A stretch of 64,000 nt of DNA from Paraoerskovia marina DSM 21750 (GTDB taxonomy: Bacteria > Actinomycetota > Actinomycetes > Actinomycetales > Cellulomonadaceae): the NCBI RefSeq assembly GCF_000701465.1, contig NZ_JNIY01000005.1, forward strand, positions 219,808-283,807. The letters run 5' to 3'. The notes beneath the pieces were generated by a model. It was not told where the DNA came from, searched no databases, and saw only the letters and a list, made by a program, of their open reading frames with translations. Every line of letters begins with the position of its first letter. Position 1 is the first letter of the stretch. Shown one piece after another: positions 20,318 through 29,433 of this stretch. A program made the position numbers and the translations under genes.

Positions 20318-21139
20318 TCAGGACGGGAGGGTCCGCCAGCCGGAGAACTCCTGGCCGACGACGTAGCCCGCTCGCGTGTAGAGCGCCCGGCCGGCGACGT
20401 TGTGGGCGTACATGCCGAGCGCGGCGCGGTCCGCGTGGCGGAGCGCCTCGCGCGTCGCGACGGCGACGAGCGCACCGGCGGACCCCCGGCCACGGGCGGC
20501 CGGCAGCGTCCCGATCCCGCCGAGCTCCCACCCGTCGGGACGTACGTGCGCCCCGACGACGGCACTGAGACCGGACCCGTCGTCGTAGCCCCACCAGCGA
20601 GTCTCCTGCGCCCACGGGTCGGCCTCGGCGTGCGGGTTGGCCTCAGCGAGGCAGCGCGCGGCCGCCTCGCGGTCGGTGCCGGAGACGAGCTCGCGCACGT
20701 GCACCTCACCGGGATGCGCCGCAGGCGCCACGGTGGTCGAGAACCAGTCCCAGTCGGAGGTCGTCGGCCCGGTCAGGAGCGCCGGCAGGCCCGGGTGGTC
20801 CGCGGCCGACGAGAGCACCGGCATCCCGCGTGGCACGCATCCGCCCACCACGGAGCCGTCGGACGGTCCGGTCGCCGTTCCGGGGAACTGCCCGCGCTCG
20901 GCAACGTCGAGGATGAGCTCCGCCGCAGCGACCGGGGCGCCGATCCCCCAGACCGCCAGCTGGTCCGCGGCAGGGGTCGGCATCCCGGGGCGGTCGTCCA
21001 CGAATCCCGTCAGCACGAGGCAGGCCTCGGCGCTGCTCCAGCAGGCGCGTACACCCCGCCGGCGCGCGTCGACCTCGATCCAGGGGTGAGTCCGCCACCG
21101 GGGTGCGAGGCCGGTGAGCGGCCCCGCACCCGCACTCAT
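20318..21139 (-). CDS. GNAT family N-acetyltransferase
   Basis: 273 residues; the C-terminal half is a GNAT domain with the acetyl-CoA loop [18 protein letters not shown] and the final [11 protein letters not shown] segment. The N-terminal half (about 130 residues) is unlike GNAT and may be a degenerate second copy or a substrate domain. Its ATG overlaps the aspS stop (ATGA), so it is co-translated with aspS. Substrate unknown. Confidence 0.75.
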   Translation of the reverse strand: MSAGAGPLTGLAPRWRTHPWIEVDARRRGVRACWSSAEACLVLTGFVDDRPGMPTPAADQLAVWGIGAPVAAAELILDVAERGQFPGTATGPSDGSVVGGCVPRGMPVLSSAADHPGLPALLTGPTTSDWDWFSTTVAPAAHPGEVHVRELVSGTDREAAARCLAEANPHAEADPWAQETRWWGYDDGSGLSAVVGAHVRPDGWELGGIGTLPAARGRGSAGALVAVATREALRHADRAALGMYAHNVAGRALYTRAGYVVGQEFSGWRTLPS

Positions 21140-22932
21140 GCGGAGGTGGTGCCCTCGGACGCGTCCGCGTGGTCCTCCGGGACGGCGTCGACGCCCGCTT
21201 CCTTGCGCTGGGCCGGCGTGATCGGGGCCGGGGCCTGGGTCAGCGGGTCGAACCCGCCGCCCGACTTCGGGAACGCAATGACGTCCCGGATCGAGTCGGA
21301 CCCCGTGAGCAGCGAGACGATCCGGTCCCAGCCGAACGCGATCCCGCCGTGCGGCGGAGCCCCGAACGCGAAGGCGTCGAGCAGGAAGCCGAACTTCTCC
21401 TGCGCCTCGGCCTGACCGATGCCCATCACCTCGAAGACCCGCTCCTGCACGTCTCGACGGTGGATACGGATCGAGCCGCCGCCGATCTCGTTGCCGTTGC
21501 AGACGATGTCGTAGGCGTACGCGAGGGCCTCGCCGGGGTTCTGCTCGAACGTGTCGACCCACTCCGGGGTCGGCGACGTGAAGGCGTGGTGCACGGCCGT
21601 CCAGGCTGAGCTGCCCAGGTCGACGTCGTCGTCCTGTCCGGCTGGCTTGAACAGCGGCGCGTCGACGATCCAGACGAACGACCACGCGTTCTCGTCGATC
21701 TGGCCGGTGCGGCGGGCGATCTCCAGGCGAGCGGCGCCGAGCAGCGCCCGGGAGTCGTCGACCTTGCCGGCGGCGAAGAAGACCGCGTCGCCCGGCTGGG
21801 CGCCGGTCGCCTCGGCCAGGCCCGCACGCTCGGCGTCGGAGAGGTTCTTGGCCACGGGCCCGGCCAGCGTCCCGTCCTCGGCGAACGTGACGTACGCGAG
21901 ACCGCGCGCGCCGCGCTGCTTGGCCCAGTCCTGCCACGCGTCGAACTGACGGCGGGGCTGGGACGCCCCGCCGGCCATGACGACGGCACCGACGTAGTCG
22001 GCCTGGAAGACGCGGAACGGTGTCTCGGCGAAGTACTCGGTGAGCTCGATCAGCGGGTTGCCGAAGCGAAGGTCGGGCTTGTCGCTGCCGTACAGGCGCA
22101 TCGCGTCGGCGAACGTCATCCGCTGGATCGGGCGCGGGATCTCGACGTCGATGAGCTTCCAGAGCGCGACGAGGATCTGCTCGCCGAGGTCGATGACGTC
22201 GTCCTGCTCGACGAAACTCATCTCGACGTCCAGCTGGGTGAACTCCGGCTGGCGGTCGGCGCGGAAGTCCTCGTCGCGGTAGCAGCGCGCGATCTGGTAG
22301 TAGCGCTCCATGCCCGAGACCATGAGCAGCTGCTTGAAGAGCTGCGGGGACTGCGGCAGCGCGTACCAGGAGCCCGGCGCGAGGCGCGCGGGGACGAGGA
22401 AGTCGCGAGCGCCCTCGGGGGTCGAGCGCGTGAGGGTCGGGGTCTCGATCTCGACGAAGTCCTGGGCGTCGAGCACGGCCCGGGCGGCCTGGTTCGCCTT
22501 AGACCGCAGGCGCAGGGCGCGCGCGGGCGTCGGGCGTCGCAGGTCGAGGTAGCGGTGCTTGAGCCGTGCCTCCTCGCCGATGGTCTCGGTGCCGTCGAGC
22601 GCGGTCGAGACCTGGAAGGGCAGCGGCGCGGACTCGTTGAGCACGACGACGTCGCTCACGACGACCTCGACCTCTCCGGTCGGCAGGTTGGAGTTCGCGT
22701 TGCCCTCCGGCCGCTGCGAGACCTCTCCGGTCACCTGGAGGACGAACTCGCTGCGCAGGGGGTGGGCGACGGCCTCGTCGCGGATGACCACCTGGGCGAT
22801 GCCCGAGGCGTCGCGCAGGTCGATGAAGGCCACGCCTCCGTGGTCGCGGCGGCGGTCGACCCACCCGGTCAGGGTGATGGTCTGGCCGATGTGCTCGGCC
22901 CGCAGTGAGCCGGCCGTGTGGGTGCGAAGCAC
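21136..22932 (-). CDS. aspS: Aspartyl-tRNA synthetase
   Basis: 598 residues: N-terminal OB fold ([19 protein letters not shown]), class II core with the motif 2 region [21 protein letters not shown], the bacterial GAD insertion, and motif 3 GGIAFGWDR near the C-terminus. Start GTG 22932 gives the usual [11 protein letters not shown] beginning. Whether it also charges tRNA-Asn cannot be decided here. Confidence 0.97.
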   Translation of the reverse strand: MLRTHTAGSLRAEHIGQTITLTGWVDRRRDHGGVAFIDLRDASGIAQVVIRDEAVAHPLRSEFVLQVTGEVSQRPEGNANSNLPTGEVEVVVSDVVVLNESAPLPFQVSTALDGTETIGEEARLKHRYLDLRRPTPARALRLRSKANQAARAVLDAQDFVEIETPTLTRSTPEGARDFLVPARLAPGSWYALPQSPQLFKQLLMVSGMERYYQIARCYRDEDFRADRQPEFTQLDVEMSFVEQDDVIDLGEQILVALWKLIDVEIPRPIQRMTFADAMRLYGSDKPDLRFGNPLIELTEYFAETPFRVFQADYVGAVVMAGGASQPRRQFDAWQDWAKQRGARGLAYVTFAEDGTLAGPVAKNLSDAERAGLAEATGAQPGDAVFFAAGKVDDSRALLGAARLEIARRTGQIDENAWSFVWIVDAPLFKPAGQDDDVDLGSSAWTAVHHAFTSPTPEWVDTFEQNPGEALAYAYDIVCNGNEIGGGSIRIHRRDVQERVFEVMGIGQAEAQEKFGFLLDAFAFGAPPHGGIAFGWDRIVSLLTGSDSIRDVIAFPKSGGGFDPLTQAPAPITPAQRKEAGVDAVPEDHADASEGTTSA

Positions 22933-23120
22933 GGAGGGGTCCTTCCGGATCGGGGGGTGGTGGGCGGCTGCCCCGGGGGTCTGCCGCGAGCGCCGCGTGG
23001 CGCACCGCGACAAGTCTAGTCGGTGTCCGGGCGGACTCCACCGCTCGGCCCGTTCACAGGGTGGGACGGGCGGGGTCGCAGATTGCCCGATTCGTCGCGC
23101 GGCTCTAGGTTGGCCTCACT

Positions 23121-23208
23121 AGCCCCCGGGGTGCGCTCGCGCGCTGAGATTGCGGAAGATCCGCTGACCCGTGGAACCTGATCTGGTTCGTACCAGCGAA
23201 GGGAGCAG
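23121..23208 (+). promoter_or_regulatory. TPP riboswitch (THI element)
   Basis: The conserved aptamer segments occur in order: ggggtgc at about 23128-23134, gctgaga at 23143-23149, then acccgtggaacctgat (from 23167), ctggtt and taccagcgaaggga (to 23204). These are the core thiamine pyrophosphate-binding sequences. It precedes ykoE by about 90 bases, so TPP should reduce expression of the importer. Frames that appear to start inside the aptamer are not genes. Confidence 0.95.
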
Positions 23209-23296
23209 GGCGACGTCGGCCGTTGCGCGCCGCCAGGGTGCGCGCTGTCCGGGGTCTTGCTGCGTCCACCCCCGGGGCCGACGCAGGGAGATGCTT

Positions 23297-23962
23297 GTGG
23301 ACCAGGATTCGCAGTCGTACGCGACGGAGCCGTCGACAGGGGCGGGAGGGACACGTCTGGAGCGGCGGTCCTCCGGCCTGCACACCACGGTGCTGCTCGC
23401 CGTCCTCGGGGTGGTCTTCGGGTTCGTGTTCTGGGTGGCCGACCAGATCTACGGTCCGCTGCACCTGGCGCTGGGGCCCTTCGGGACGCTCGCGGAGAAC
23501 GTCCTCGCCGGGGCGTGGATCGTCGTGGCCCCCCTCGCCGTGTACATCGTGCGCAAGCCGTTCGTGGCCGTGGTCGCGGAGATGCTGGCGGCCGCCGTCG
23601 AGCTCGTGGTGTTTGCCTCGCCGTTCGGGCCGATGATCCTCGTCATCGGACTGGTCCAGGGCGTCGGCGCCGAGCTCGCGTTCACCCTGACGCGGTACCG
23701 CCGCTACGGCTGGGGCGTGTTCGTGCTCAGCGGGGTCACCGCGGCGGTCGTGACCTTCGCCTACCAGTGCGTGGCGAACGGGTACCTCGGACAGGACTAC
23801 CTGGTGCTCCGCCTCGGTGTCCAGATCGTCTCGTGCATCGTGCTCAGCGGGTTGGCGGCGAAGTTCATCGGCGACCGTCTGCTGCGCACGGGCGTGCTGG
23901 ACAACTACCCGATCGGCCGCGAGCGCCGCCGCGGGGCAGCTGCCGCGGGGGTGACGGCGTGA
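23297..23962 (+). CDS. ykoE: ECF-type thiamine/HMP transporter, substrate-binding subunit YkoE
   Basis: 221 residues, about six membrane helices (LHTTVLLAVLGVVFGFVFWV and others), of the YkoE family: membrane-embedded S components that bind thiamine or its pyrimidine precursor. The GTG at 23297 is favoured because AGGGAG lies 6 bases upstream; the ATG at 23291 abuts that SD. It lies under a TPP riboswitch and overlaps ykoD by 4 bases. Confidence 0.9.
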   Translation: MDQDSQSYATEPSTGAGGTRLERRSSGLHTTVLLAVLGVVFGFVFWVADQIYGPLHLALGPFGTLAENVLAGAWIVVAPLAVYIVRKPFVAVVAEMLAAAVELVVFASPFGPMILVIGLVQGVGAELAFTLTRYRRYGWGVFVLSGVTAAVVTFAYQCVANGYLGQDYLVLRLGVQIVSCIVLSGLAAKFIGDRLLRTGVLDNYPIGRERRRGAAAAGVTA

Positions 23963-25650
23963 CGTCGTCGGACCTCGTCGTCGAGCACCTGGACGTGCGG
24001 TTCCCGGGGGAACCGACGTCCGTGCTCCACGACGTGTCGTTCCGGGTGCGGTCCGGGTCGAGCCTGCTCGTGGTCGGCCCCTCGGGGTCCGGCAAGTCCA
24101 CCCTCGTCGCGGCTCTCGCGGGGATCGTCCCGCACACGGTGGACGCGGATCTCCACGGCCGGGTCGTGATCGGTGTGCCCGGTGCGTGGGAGCGGGGGCC
24201 GCGGGCGCTGGCCGGGCACCTGGGGCTGGTGCAGCAGGACCCGCTGGCACAGGTGTGCCTCGACTCCGTCGACGCCGAGGTGGAGTTCACGCTCGAGAAC
24301 CGGGAGTGGCCCGTCGAGGAGATCGGGCCGACGGTGGCGCGCGCGTTGGACGCGGCGGGTGCGGGTGGGCTCGCCGGTCGACGGACCGGCACCCTCTCGG
24401 GTGGACAGTGCCAGCGCGTCGCGACGGCCGCGGCCCTGGCCCCCTCGCCGGCCGTCCTGCTCCTGGACGAGCCGACGGCCCTCCTGGACCCCGAGGCGGC
24501 GCGCGCCGTCGGCGCGCTCGTCGGGCGGCTGGCCGCCGGCGAGACGACGACCGTCGTGGTCGAGCACCGCCTCGACGACCTCGACCCACTGCCCGACTCG
24601 ACGCTCGTGCTGGTCGACGGGGAGGTCGTCGCGCACGGCCCGACCGCCGACGTCATGAGGGACCAGGCCCGCGCCCTGGTCCGCCGGGGGTGCTGGGTGC
24701 CGACCTCGGCCCTCCTCGCCGTCGCCGGAGCCCCGCCGGACTGGGAGTCGACCGCGACCGACGCCTGGCTCGGTGAGGTGCGGGCGCAGCAGTGCGGGTC
24801 CACGCCCGCGCGCGGCGAACGGGTCCTGCATGCGCGCGGGCTGGCGGTGGGCCACGGCTCGCCGTCCGGACGACGGCGTCGCCGGGAACCGCTCTTGGAG
24901 GCGGTCGGCGCGGTCGACCTCGACCTGCACCGTGGCGAGGTCGTGGCGGTCCTCGGGACGAACGGGAGCGGCAAGTCGACACTCGTGCGGGGACTCGCCG
25001 GTCTTGCGCCCACCCGAGGCCGGATCGACCGGGGCCGGGTCTCGCTCGTCGTCCAGCACCCCGAGCACCAGTTCGTGGCCCGGACCGTCGCCGAGGAGGT
25101 CGCGTGGACCCCGCGGCTCGCGGGCCTCGACGGCGACGACCTGCGCAGGGTCGTCGACGACGCGCTCGCGCGGTTCGACCTGACCTCCCTCGCCGACAGG
25201 TCGCCGTTCGGCCTGTCCGGCGGTGAGAAGCGGCGTCTGTCGCTCGCGACCGCCCTCGTCCATCCCGGGGACGTCGTCCTCGCCGACGAGCCGACGTACG
25301 GCCTGGACCGTGCGGCGACCGTGGCCACCCAGGCGGCGTTGCGGGAGGCCGCCCGCGACGGACGGGCCGTCCTCGTCGTCACCCATGACGTCGAGCTCGC
25401 CGGCCGCCTCGCCGACCGGATCCTCGTCCTCGTCGACGGGAGGCCGGCGACGGCTGGTCCGGCGGACCAGGTCCTCCGGGACACGGAAGGGCTTCGTGCC
25501 GCGGGCCTCCGGCCGACCCGGCTCCTCGAACGCTGGTCCGCGCTCGCGTCCCCCACGACGGTCCGAGACTTCCTCGTCGGGATCGACGAGCGCGTGCTGG
25601 CCGGACTCGAGACGCACGACGTCGCCGCGACGGACGGGGGCCGACGATGA
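23959..25650 (+). CDS. ykoD: ECF transporter ATPase, two fused ATP-binding domains (YkoD)
   Basis: 563 residues with two complete ABC ATPase domains in one chain. Domain 1 has GPSGSGKST, LSGGQ and LLLDEPTALLD; domain 2 has GTNGSGKST, LSGGE and LADEPTYGLD. The fused A1-A2 arrangement is typical of YkoD. It powers the YkoE/YkoC importer. The GTG start overlaps the ykoE stop, and the stop overlaps ykoC, giving one coupled operon. Confidence 0.92.
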   Translation: MTSSDLVVEHLDVRFPGEPTSVLHDVSFRVRSGSSLLVVGPSGSGKSTLVAALAGIVPHTVDADLHGRVVIGVPGAWERGPRALAGHLGLVQQDPLAQVCLDSVDAEVEFTLENREWPVEEIGPTVARALDAAGAGGLAGRRTGTLSGGQCQRVATAAALAPSPAVLLLDEPTALLDPEAARAVGALVGRLAAGETTTVVVEHRLDDLDPLPDSTLVLVDGEVVAHGPTADVMRDQARALVRRGCWVPTSALLAVAGAPPDWESTATDAWLGEVRAQQCGSTPARGERVLHARGLAVGHGSPSGRRRRREPLLEAVGAVDLDLHRGEVVAVLGTNGSGKSTLVRGLAGLAPTRGRIDRGRVSLVVQHPEHQFVARTVAEEVAWTPRLAGLDGDDLRRVVDDALARFDLTSLADRSPFGLSGGEKRRLSLATALVHPGDVVLADEPTYGLDRAATVATQAALREAARDGRAVLVVTHDVELAGRLADRILVLVDGRPATAGPADQVLRDTEGLRAAGLRPTRLLERWSALASPTTVRDFLVGIDERVLAGLETHDVAATDGGRR

Positions 25651-26438
25651 CCGCGCGCACCTCGGCGTTCGGCAGATGGAACCCGACCGTCAAGCTGGGC
25701 ACGTTGCTCGCCGCCTCCGCCGTCATCGTCGCGGTCACCGACCCGTGGACACCGACGATCCTGTGGGCCGCCGCCGTGTGCGCCGCCGTCGTGGCTGGGC
25801 GGGTTCCCCCGAGGACCCTGGCCGGGGCCCACGCCGCGCTCCTCGCGTTCGCGCTGTCGATCTTCGTCGGCAACGTGCTGCTGCGCTCGGCCGGGGAGGT
25901 GGTCGCCGTCGTCGGACCGGTCCGGGTCACCGACCACGGGCTCGACGTGGCGGCGGCCCTCGCGATCCGCGTCTTCTACCTCGGGGTGATCTCCGTGATC
26001 CTCGTGGCCACGACCGACCCCGTCCGTCTGATGACCAGCCTCCACCAGCACGCGCGTCTGCCGGCGGGCGCGACGTTCGCCGTCCTCGCGGGCATGCGCG
26101 TGCTCGAACAGCTGCCGGCCGAGTGGACGACGATCCGGTGCGCCCAGGCGCTGCGGGACCCGGGACACGAGCCCGGTCGGCTCCCGACGGGCGTCCGCGC
26201 GACCGGCGCCGCGACGTTCACGCTGCTCGTGGGAGCGGTCCGCAGGGCCGAACGCATCTCGGTGGCCCTCGAGGCACGCGGGCTGGGGTCAGGCCCGCGC
26301 ACCCTGGCACACCCCGTCCCGCTGGGGCCCGGGGACGTCGCGCTCGCTGCCGCCGTCGGCGGCACCGTCACGACCGTGCTCGTGATCGGTGCCGCCGCGG
26401 GCTGGCTGACGGGGCCCGGTGCGCTGACCGCGGGATAG
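25647..26438 (+). CDS. ykoC: ECF transporter transmembrane coupling subunit (YkoC)
   Basis: 263 residues with five to six membrane segments, T component of the energy-coupling factor. The cytosolic coupling helix shows the AlaArgGly motif ALEARGLG and a second QALRDPG segment, which contact the two ATPase domains. It completes the riboswitch-ykoE-ykoD-ykoC unit. No thiamine biosynthesis genes are adjacent. Confidence 0.9.
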   Translation: MTARTSAFGRWNPTVKLGTLLAASAVIVAVTDPWTPTILWAAAVCAAVVAGRVPPRTLAGAHAALLAFALSIFVGNVLLRSAGEVVAVVGPVRVTDHGLDVAAALAIRVFYLGVISVILVATTDPVRLMTSLHQHARLPAGATFAVLAGMRVLEQLPAEWTTIRCAQALRDPGHEPGRLPTGVRATGAATFTLLVGAVRRAERISVALEARGLGSGPRTLAHPVPLGPGDVALAAAVGGTVTTVLVIGAAAGWLTGPGALTAG

Positions 26439-26449
26439 CCCACGGCCGC

Positions 26450-26477
26450 GTCCCGGCCGCTACCGCGCGGCCGGGAC
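26450..26477. terminator. Bidirectional terminator between ykoC and hisS
   Basis: 11-base perfect stem (gtcccggccgc, 26450-26460; complement 26467-26477) with a 6-base loop, placed where the convergent ykoC and hisS genes meet. The hisS stop lies inside it, so it also overlaps the last codons of hisS. Confidence 0.6.
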
Positions 26478-27851
26478 GACGCGCGGCCAGAGGTCCTCGG
26501 CCGGGGGCGACCACGACGCGCTCTCGGCCGAGCTCTGCTCCCCCGACCGGATGTCCTTCACCTGGTCCGCGCCGCGGGTCGTGCTGCCGTCGTCGGCCAG
26601 CTCGTCCCGGCCGGGGAACCAGACGAACGGGATGCCGCGTCTGTCGGCGTAGCGGATCTGCTTGCCGAACTTGGCGGCCGCCGGGGCGACGTCGCACGGA
26701 ATACCTCGAGCGCGCAGCGCGAGCGCGACCTCGTCCGACTGCGCGCGCGACTCCTCGTCCGTCACTGCTACGAGCACGGCCGCGGGGACCGACCGGGTCG
26801 CCGCGACGAGCCCTCCGCCGACGAGACGCGAGACGAGGCGAGAGACGCCGATCGAGAGCCCGACGCCCGGGTACGTGTTCGCGCCGTCGGAGGCGAGCGT
26901 GTCGTAGCGCCCCCCGGAGCAGATCGACCCGAGCTCCTCGTGCCCGACCAGCACCGTCTCGTAGACGGAACCGGTGTAGTAGTCCAGGCCGCGGGCGATC
27001 TTCAGGTCGGCCACCACGACGCCCGGCGCGCGCCGCGACGCCGCGGTGATCAGCGCACCGAGCTCGGACAGCCCCTGGTCGAGGAGAGCGCTCTCGACCC
27101 CGTGCGACGCCGCGAGCGCCCGGACACGGTCGACCACGGTCGTATCGGCGCCGTGGATCGCGGCGAGGTCCAGGCAGGCCTGCGCCTGCTCCGCCGTCGC
27201 ACCGCACTCGTCGACGAGCAGCTGCGCCACCCGTTCTGGGCCGATCTTGTCGATCTTGTCGATGTTCCGCAGCACCCCGTCGACGTCCTCGAGGCCGATC
27301 CCGCGGTAGAAGCCCTCGGCGACCCGGCGGTTGTTCACCAGGACCCGGACCTCCGGCACGCCGATCTCCCGCAGGGCCCCGAGGGCCTCGGCCATGACGA
27401 GCGGGAGCTCGACCTCGTAGTGGTAGGGCAGCTCGCCGGCGCCGACGACGTCGATGTCCGCCTGCACGAACTCGCGGAACCGCCCGTCCTGCGGGCGCTC
27501 CCCGCGCCAGACCTTCTGGATCTGGTGACGCTTGAACGGGAACGTCAGCCGGCCGGCGTTCTCCAGGACGTACCGCGCGAACGGCACGGTGAGGTCGAAG
27601 TGGAGCCCGAGCTGCTTGTCGGCACGGTCACCGCCCGGGCCGTCCTCCTGGAGACGCGAGAGCACGTAGACCTCCTTGGAGGTCTCCCCCTTGCGCAAGA
27701 GCTGGTCGAGCGGTTCGACGGCGCGGGTCTCGATGCCTGCGAAGCCGTGGAGCTCGAAGGTGCGTCGCAGCGTGTCGAGGACGTGCTGCTCGACGACGCG
27801 CGCGTCGGGGAGCCACTCGGGGAATCCGGACAGAGGTGTTGGGCGTGCCAT
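26460..27851 (-). CDS. hisS: Histidyl-tRNA synthetase
   Basis: 463 residues. Class II motifs: motif 2 region FKRHQIQKVWRGERPQDGRFREF, the His-specific ARGLDYYTGSVYE and GGRYDTL, and the C-terminal anticodon-binding domain (KFGKQIRYADRRGIP). The form with FAGIETRAVEP and an insert of about 460 residues is the longer actinobacterial type. It shares the minus strand with the metallo-hydrolase 40 bases upstream. Confidence 0.97.
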   Translation of the reverse strand: MARPTPLSGFPEWLPDARVVEQHVLDTLRRTFELHGFAGIETRAVEPLDQLLRKGETSKEVYVLSRLQEDGPGGDRADKQLGLHFDLTVPFARYVLENAGRLTFPFKRHQIQKVWRGERPQDGRFREFVQADIDVVGAGELPYHYEVELPLVMAEALGALREIGVPEVRVLVNNRRVAEGFYRGIGLEDVDGVLRNIDKIDKIGPERVAQLLVDECGATAEQAQACLDLAAIHGADTTVVDRVRALAASHGVESALLDQGLSELGALITAASRRAPGVVVADLKIARGLDYYTGSVYETVLVGHEELGSICSGGRYDTLASDGANTYPGVGLSIGVSRLVSRLVGGGLVAATRSVPAAVLVAVTDEESRAQSDEVALALRARGIPCDVAPAAAKFGKQIRYADRRGIPFVWFPGRDELADDGSTTRGADQVKDIRSGEQSSAESASWSPPAEDLWPRVVPAAR

Positions 27852-27890
27852 GGCAGAGATCTTCCCAGACGGAGACGGCCCGTGTCCCCG

Positions 27891-28601
27891 TCAGAGACGC
27901 GCCGACCCGGTGAGATAGGGGTTGGTCGTCCGTTCGCGCGCGATCGTGGTGGCGGGGCCGTGCCCGGGCAGCACGACGAGATCGTCGTCGAGCGCGCCCA
28001 CGACCGTCGTCAGCGTGTGCTGCATGGTCGCGGCGTCGCCGCCCGGGAGGTCGACGCGCCCGACGGTCCCCGCGAAGAGCACGTCGCCCGTCAGGACGAG
28101 GCGGCGCTCCTGCCCGTCGATCTCGACGCCGTCGACGCGGTAGAGGGTCGAGCCCTCGGTGTGCCCCGGTGCGGCCAGGCACGTCACGTCGATGCCGCCG
28201 AAGCGCATCCGGGTCGTCGCCCCGGAGAACGTCTCGACCCGCTCCGGAACCTGGTGGTCCTCGACGTCGATCCCGGCCGCCGCAGCGATCGCGGGGACGA
28301 GACCGGACCCGGCGGGCTCCAGCGTGCCGAACGGGTCGGCGATCCGGTACGCGTCGCCCTCGGCCACCGTCAGCGGCACGTCGAACACGGCCACGGCCGC
28401 CGCGGCGTCCAGCACGTGGTCGACGTGCCCGTGCGTGGCAAGCACGGCGGCGACGTGCAACCCGTGCCGTTCGACATGCTCACGCACCGCACCGACCACA
28501 CCGCCGGACGGGTCGATCACGACGCACGTCCCGTCGTCGTGCGCGACCAGGTAGCAGTTGGCGCCGAGCACCGTGGACGTGATCGTGGTGAGGGAGAGCA
28601 T
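27891..28601 (-). CDS. MBL-fold metallo-hydrolase (glyoxalase II-like)
   Basis: 236 residues. The metal site is complete: THGHVDH, APGHTEGS, GDVLF and LPGHGPATT. It resembles glyoxalase II-type hydrolases acting on thioesters such as S-lactoyl-thiols. Actinobacteria use mycothiol, so a mycothiol-derived thioester is a reasonable but unproven substrate. Lies just upstream of hisS, a common arrangement in this phylum. Confidence 0.88.
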   Translation of the reverse strand: MLSLTTITSTVLGANCYLVAHDDGTCVVIDPSGGVVGAVREHVERHGLHVAAVLATHGHVDHVLDAAAAVAVFDVPLTVAEGDAYRIADPFGTLEPAGSGLVPAIAAAAGIDVEDHQVPERVETFSGATTRMRFGGIDVTCLAAPGHTEGSTLYRVDGVEIDGQERRLVLTGDVLFAGTVGRVDLPGGDAATMQHTLTTVVGALDDDLVVLPGHGPATTIARERTTNPYLTGSARL

Positions 28602-28713
28602 CGTCCCAGCCTAGCCACGACGCGCGACGTCCAGCACGAAGGCCGCCATCCCGCCTAGACTGTGGCGCGCCGCCGATCTCGGCGGGTCACGCAGCACAGA
28701 GGAGACGACAGAG

Positions 28714-29433
28714 TTGTCCGCGAGCAAACGCGATCGAGAACGCGCCGCGCAGCGCCGCCGTGAACAGAAGCGGCAGGCGGCGCTCGACGCAAGGGCCGCT
28801 CAGAGGCGCAGGACGTGGGCCTTCGTGGCGATCGGTGCGGTCCTGCTCCTCGTGGGGCTCGGCTCCTGGTGGCTCGTCTCCCAGGACGGGGACTCCGACA
28901 CGGACGTCCCGACGTCGGCACCGGACCCGTCCACGGCGGAGGGCCGGGAGTGGACCGGGGAGCTGACGACGTCGATCGGCGAGATCGGGGTCACGCTCGA
29001 CGGCGCGGCCGCACCCGCCGCGGTGGCGAACTTCGTCGCCCTCGCCGACGCCGGCTACTTCGACGGCACCGACTGCCACCGCCTGACCACCGCGGGGATC
29101 TGGGTGCTCCAGTGCGGGGACCCGACGGGCACCGGGACCGGCGGACCCGGCTACTCGTTCGGCCCGATCGAGAACGCCCCCGCCGACGGCCTCTATCCCG
29201 CAGGCACCATCGCCATGGCACGCACGGCCGAGCCGGACTCGATGGGAAGCCAGTTCTTCATCGTCTACCAAGACACCGAATTGCCCACCGACGGTGGTGG
29301 GTACACAGTGTTCGGCACGGTTACATCTGGCCTGGACGCCGTCCAGGCAGTCGCTGACGAGGGCACGGCAGACGGGGCGTCCGACGGCTCCCCCGCCACC
29401 CCCGTCACCATCGAAGGAGTGGAAATCAAGTGA
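28714..29433 (+). CDS. Membrane-anchored cyclophilin-type peptidyl-prolyl isomerase
   Basis: 239 residues. A basic cytosolic N-terminus precedes one membrane helix (WAFVAIGAVLLLVGLGSWWLV), an Asp/Ser-rich linker and a cyclophilin domain outside the membrane. Domain signatures: AAPAAVANFVALADAGYFDG, FFIVYQDTELP and GYTVFGTVTSGLD. Several catalytic positions of human cyclophilin A are replaced, for example the active-site Arg-Phe pair reads CHRL. The start is TTG 28714, supported by GAGGAG about 10 bases upstream. It overlaps the DUF349 gene (GTGA). Confidence 0.88.
   Translation: MSASKRDRERAAQRRREQKRQAALDARAAQRRRTWAFVAIGAVLLLVGLGSWWLVSQDGDSDTDVPTSAPDPSTAEGREWTGELTTSIGEIGVTLDGAAAPAAVANFVALADAGYFDGTDCHRLTTAGIWVLQCGDPTGTGTGGPGYSFGPIENAPADGLYPAGTIAMARTAEPDSMGSQFFIVYQDTELPTDGGGYTVFGTVTSGLDAVQAVADEGTADGASDGSPATPVTIEGVEIK

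Noticed and set aside
23171..23296. Start of ykoE inside the riboswitch
   Set aside because: The aptamer occupies 23121-23208 and the extra residues are unlike YkoE proteins; GTG 23297 has a proper SD.
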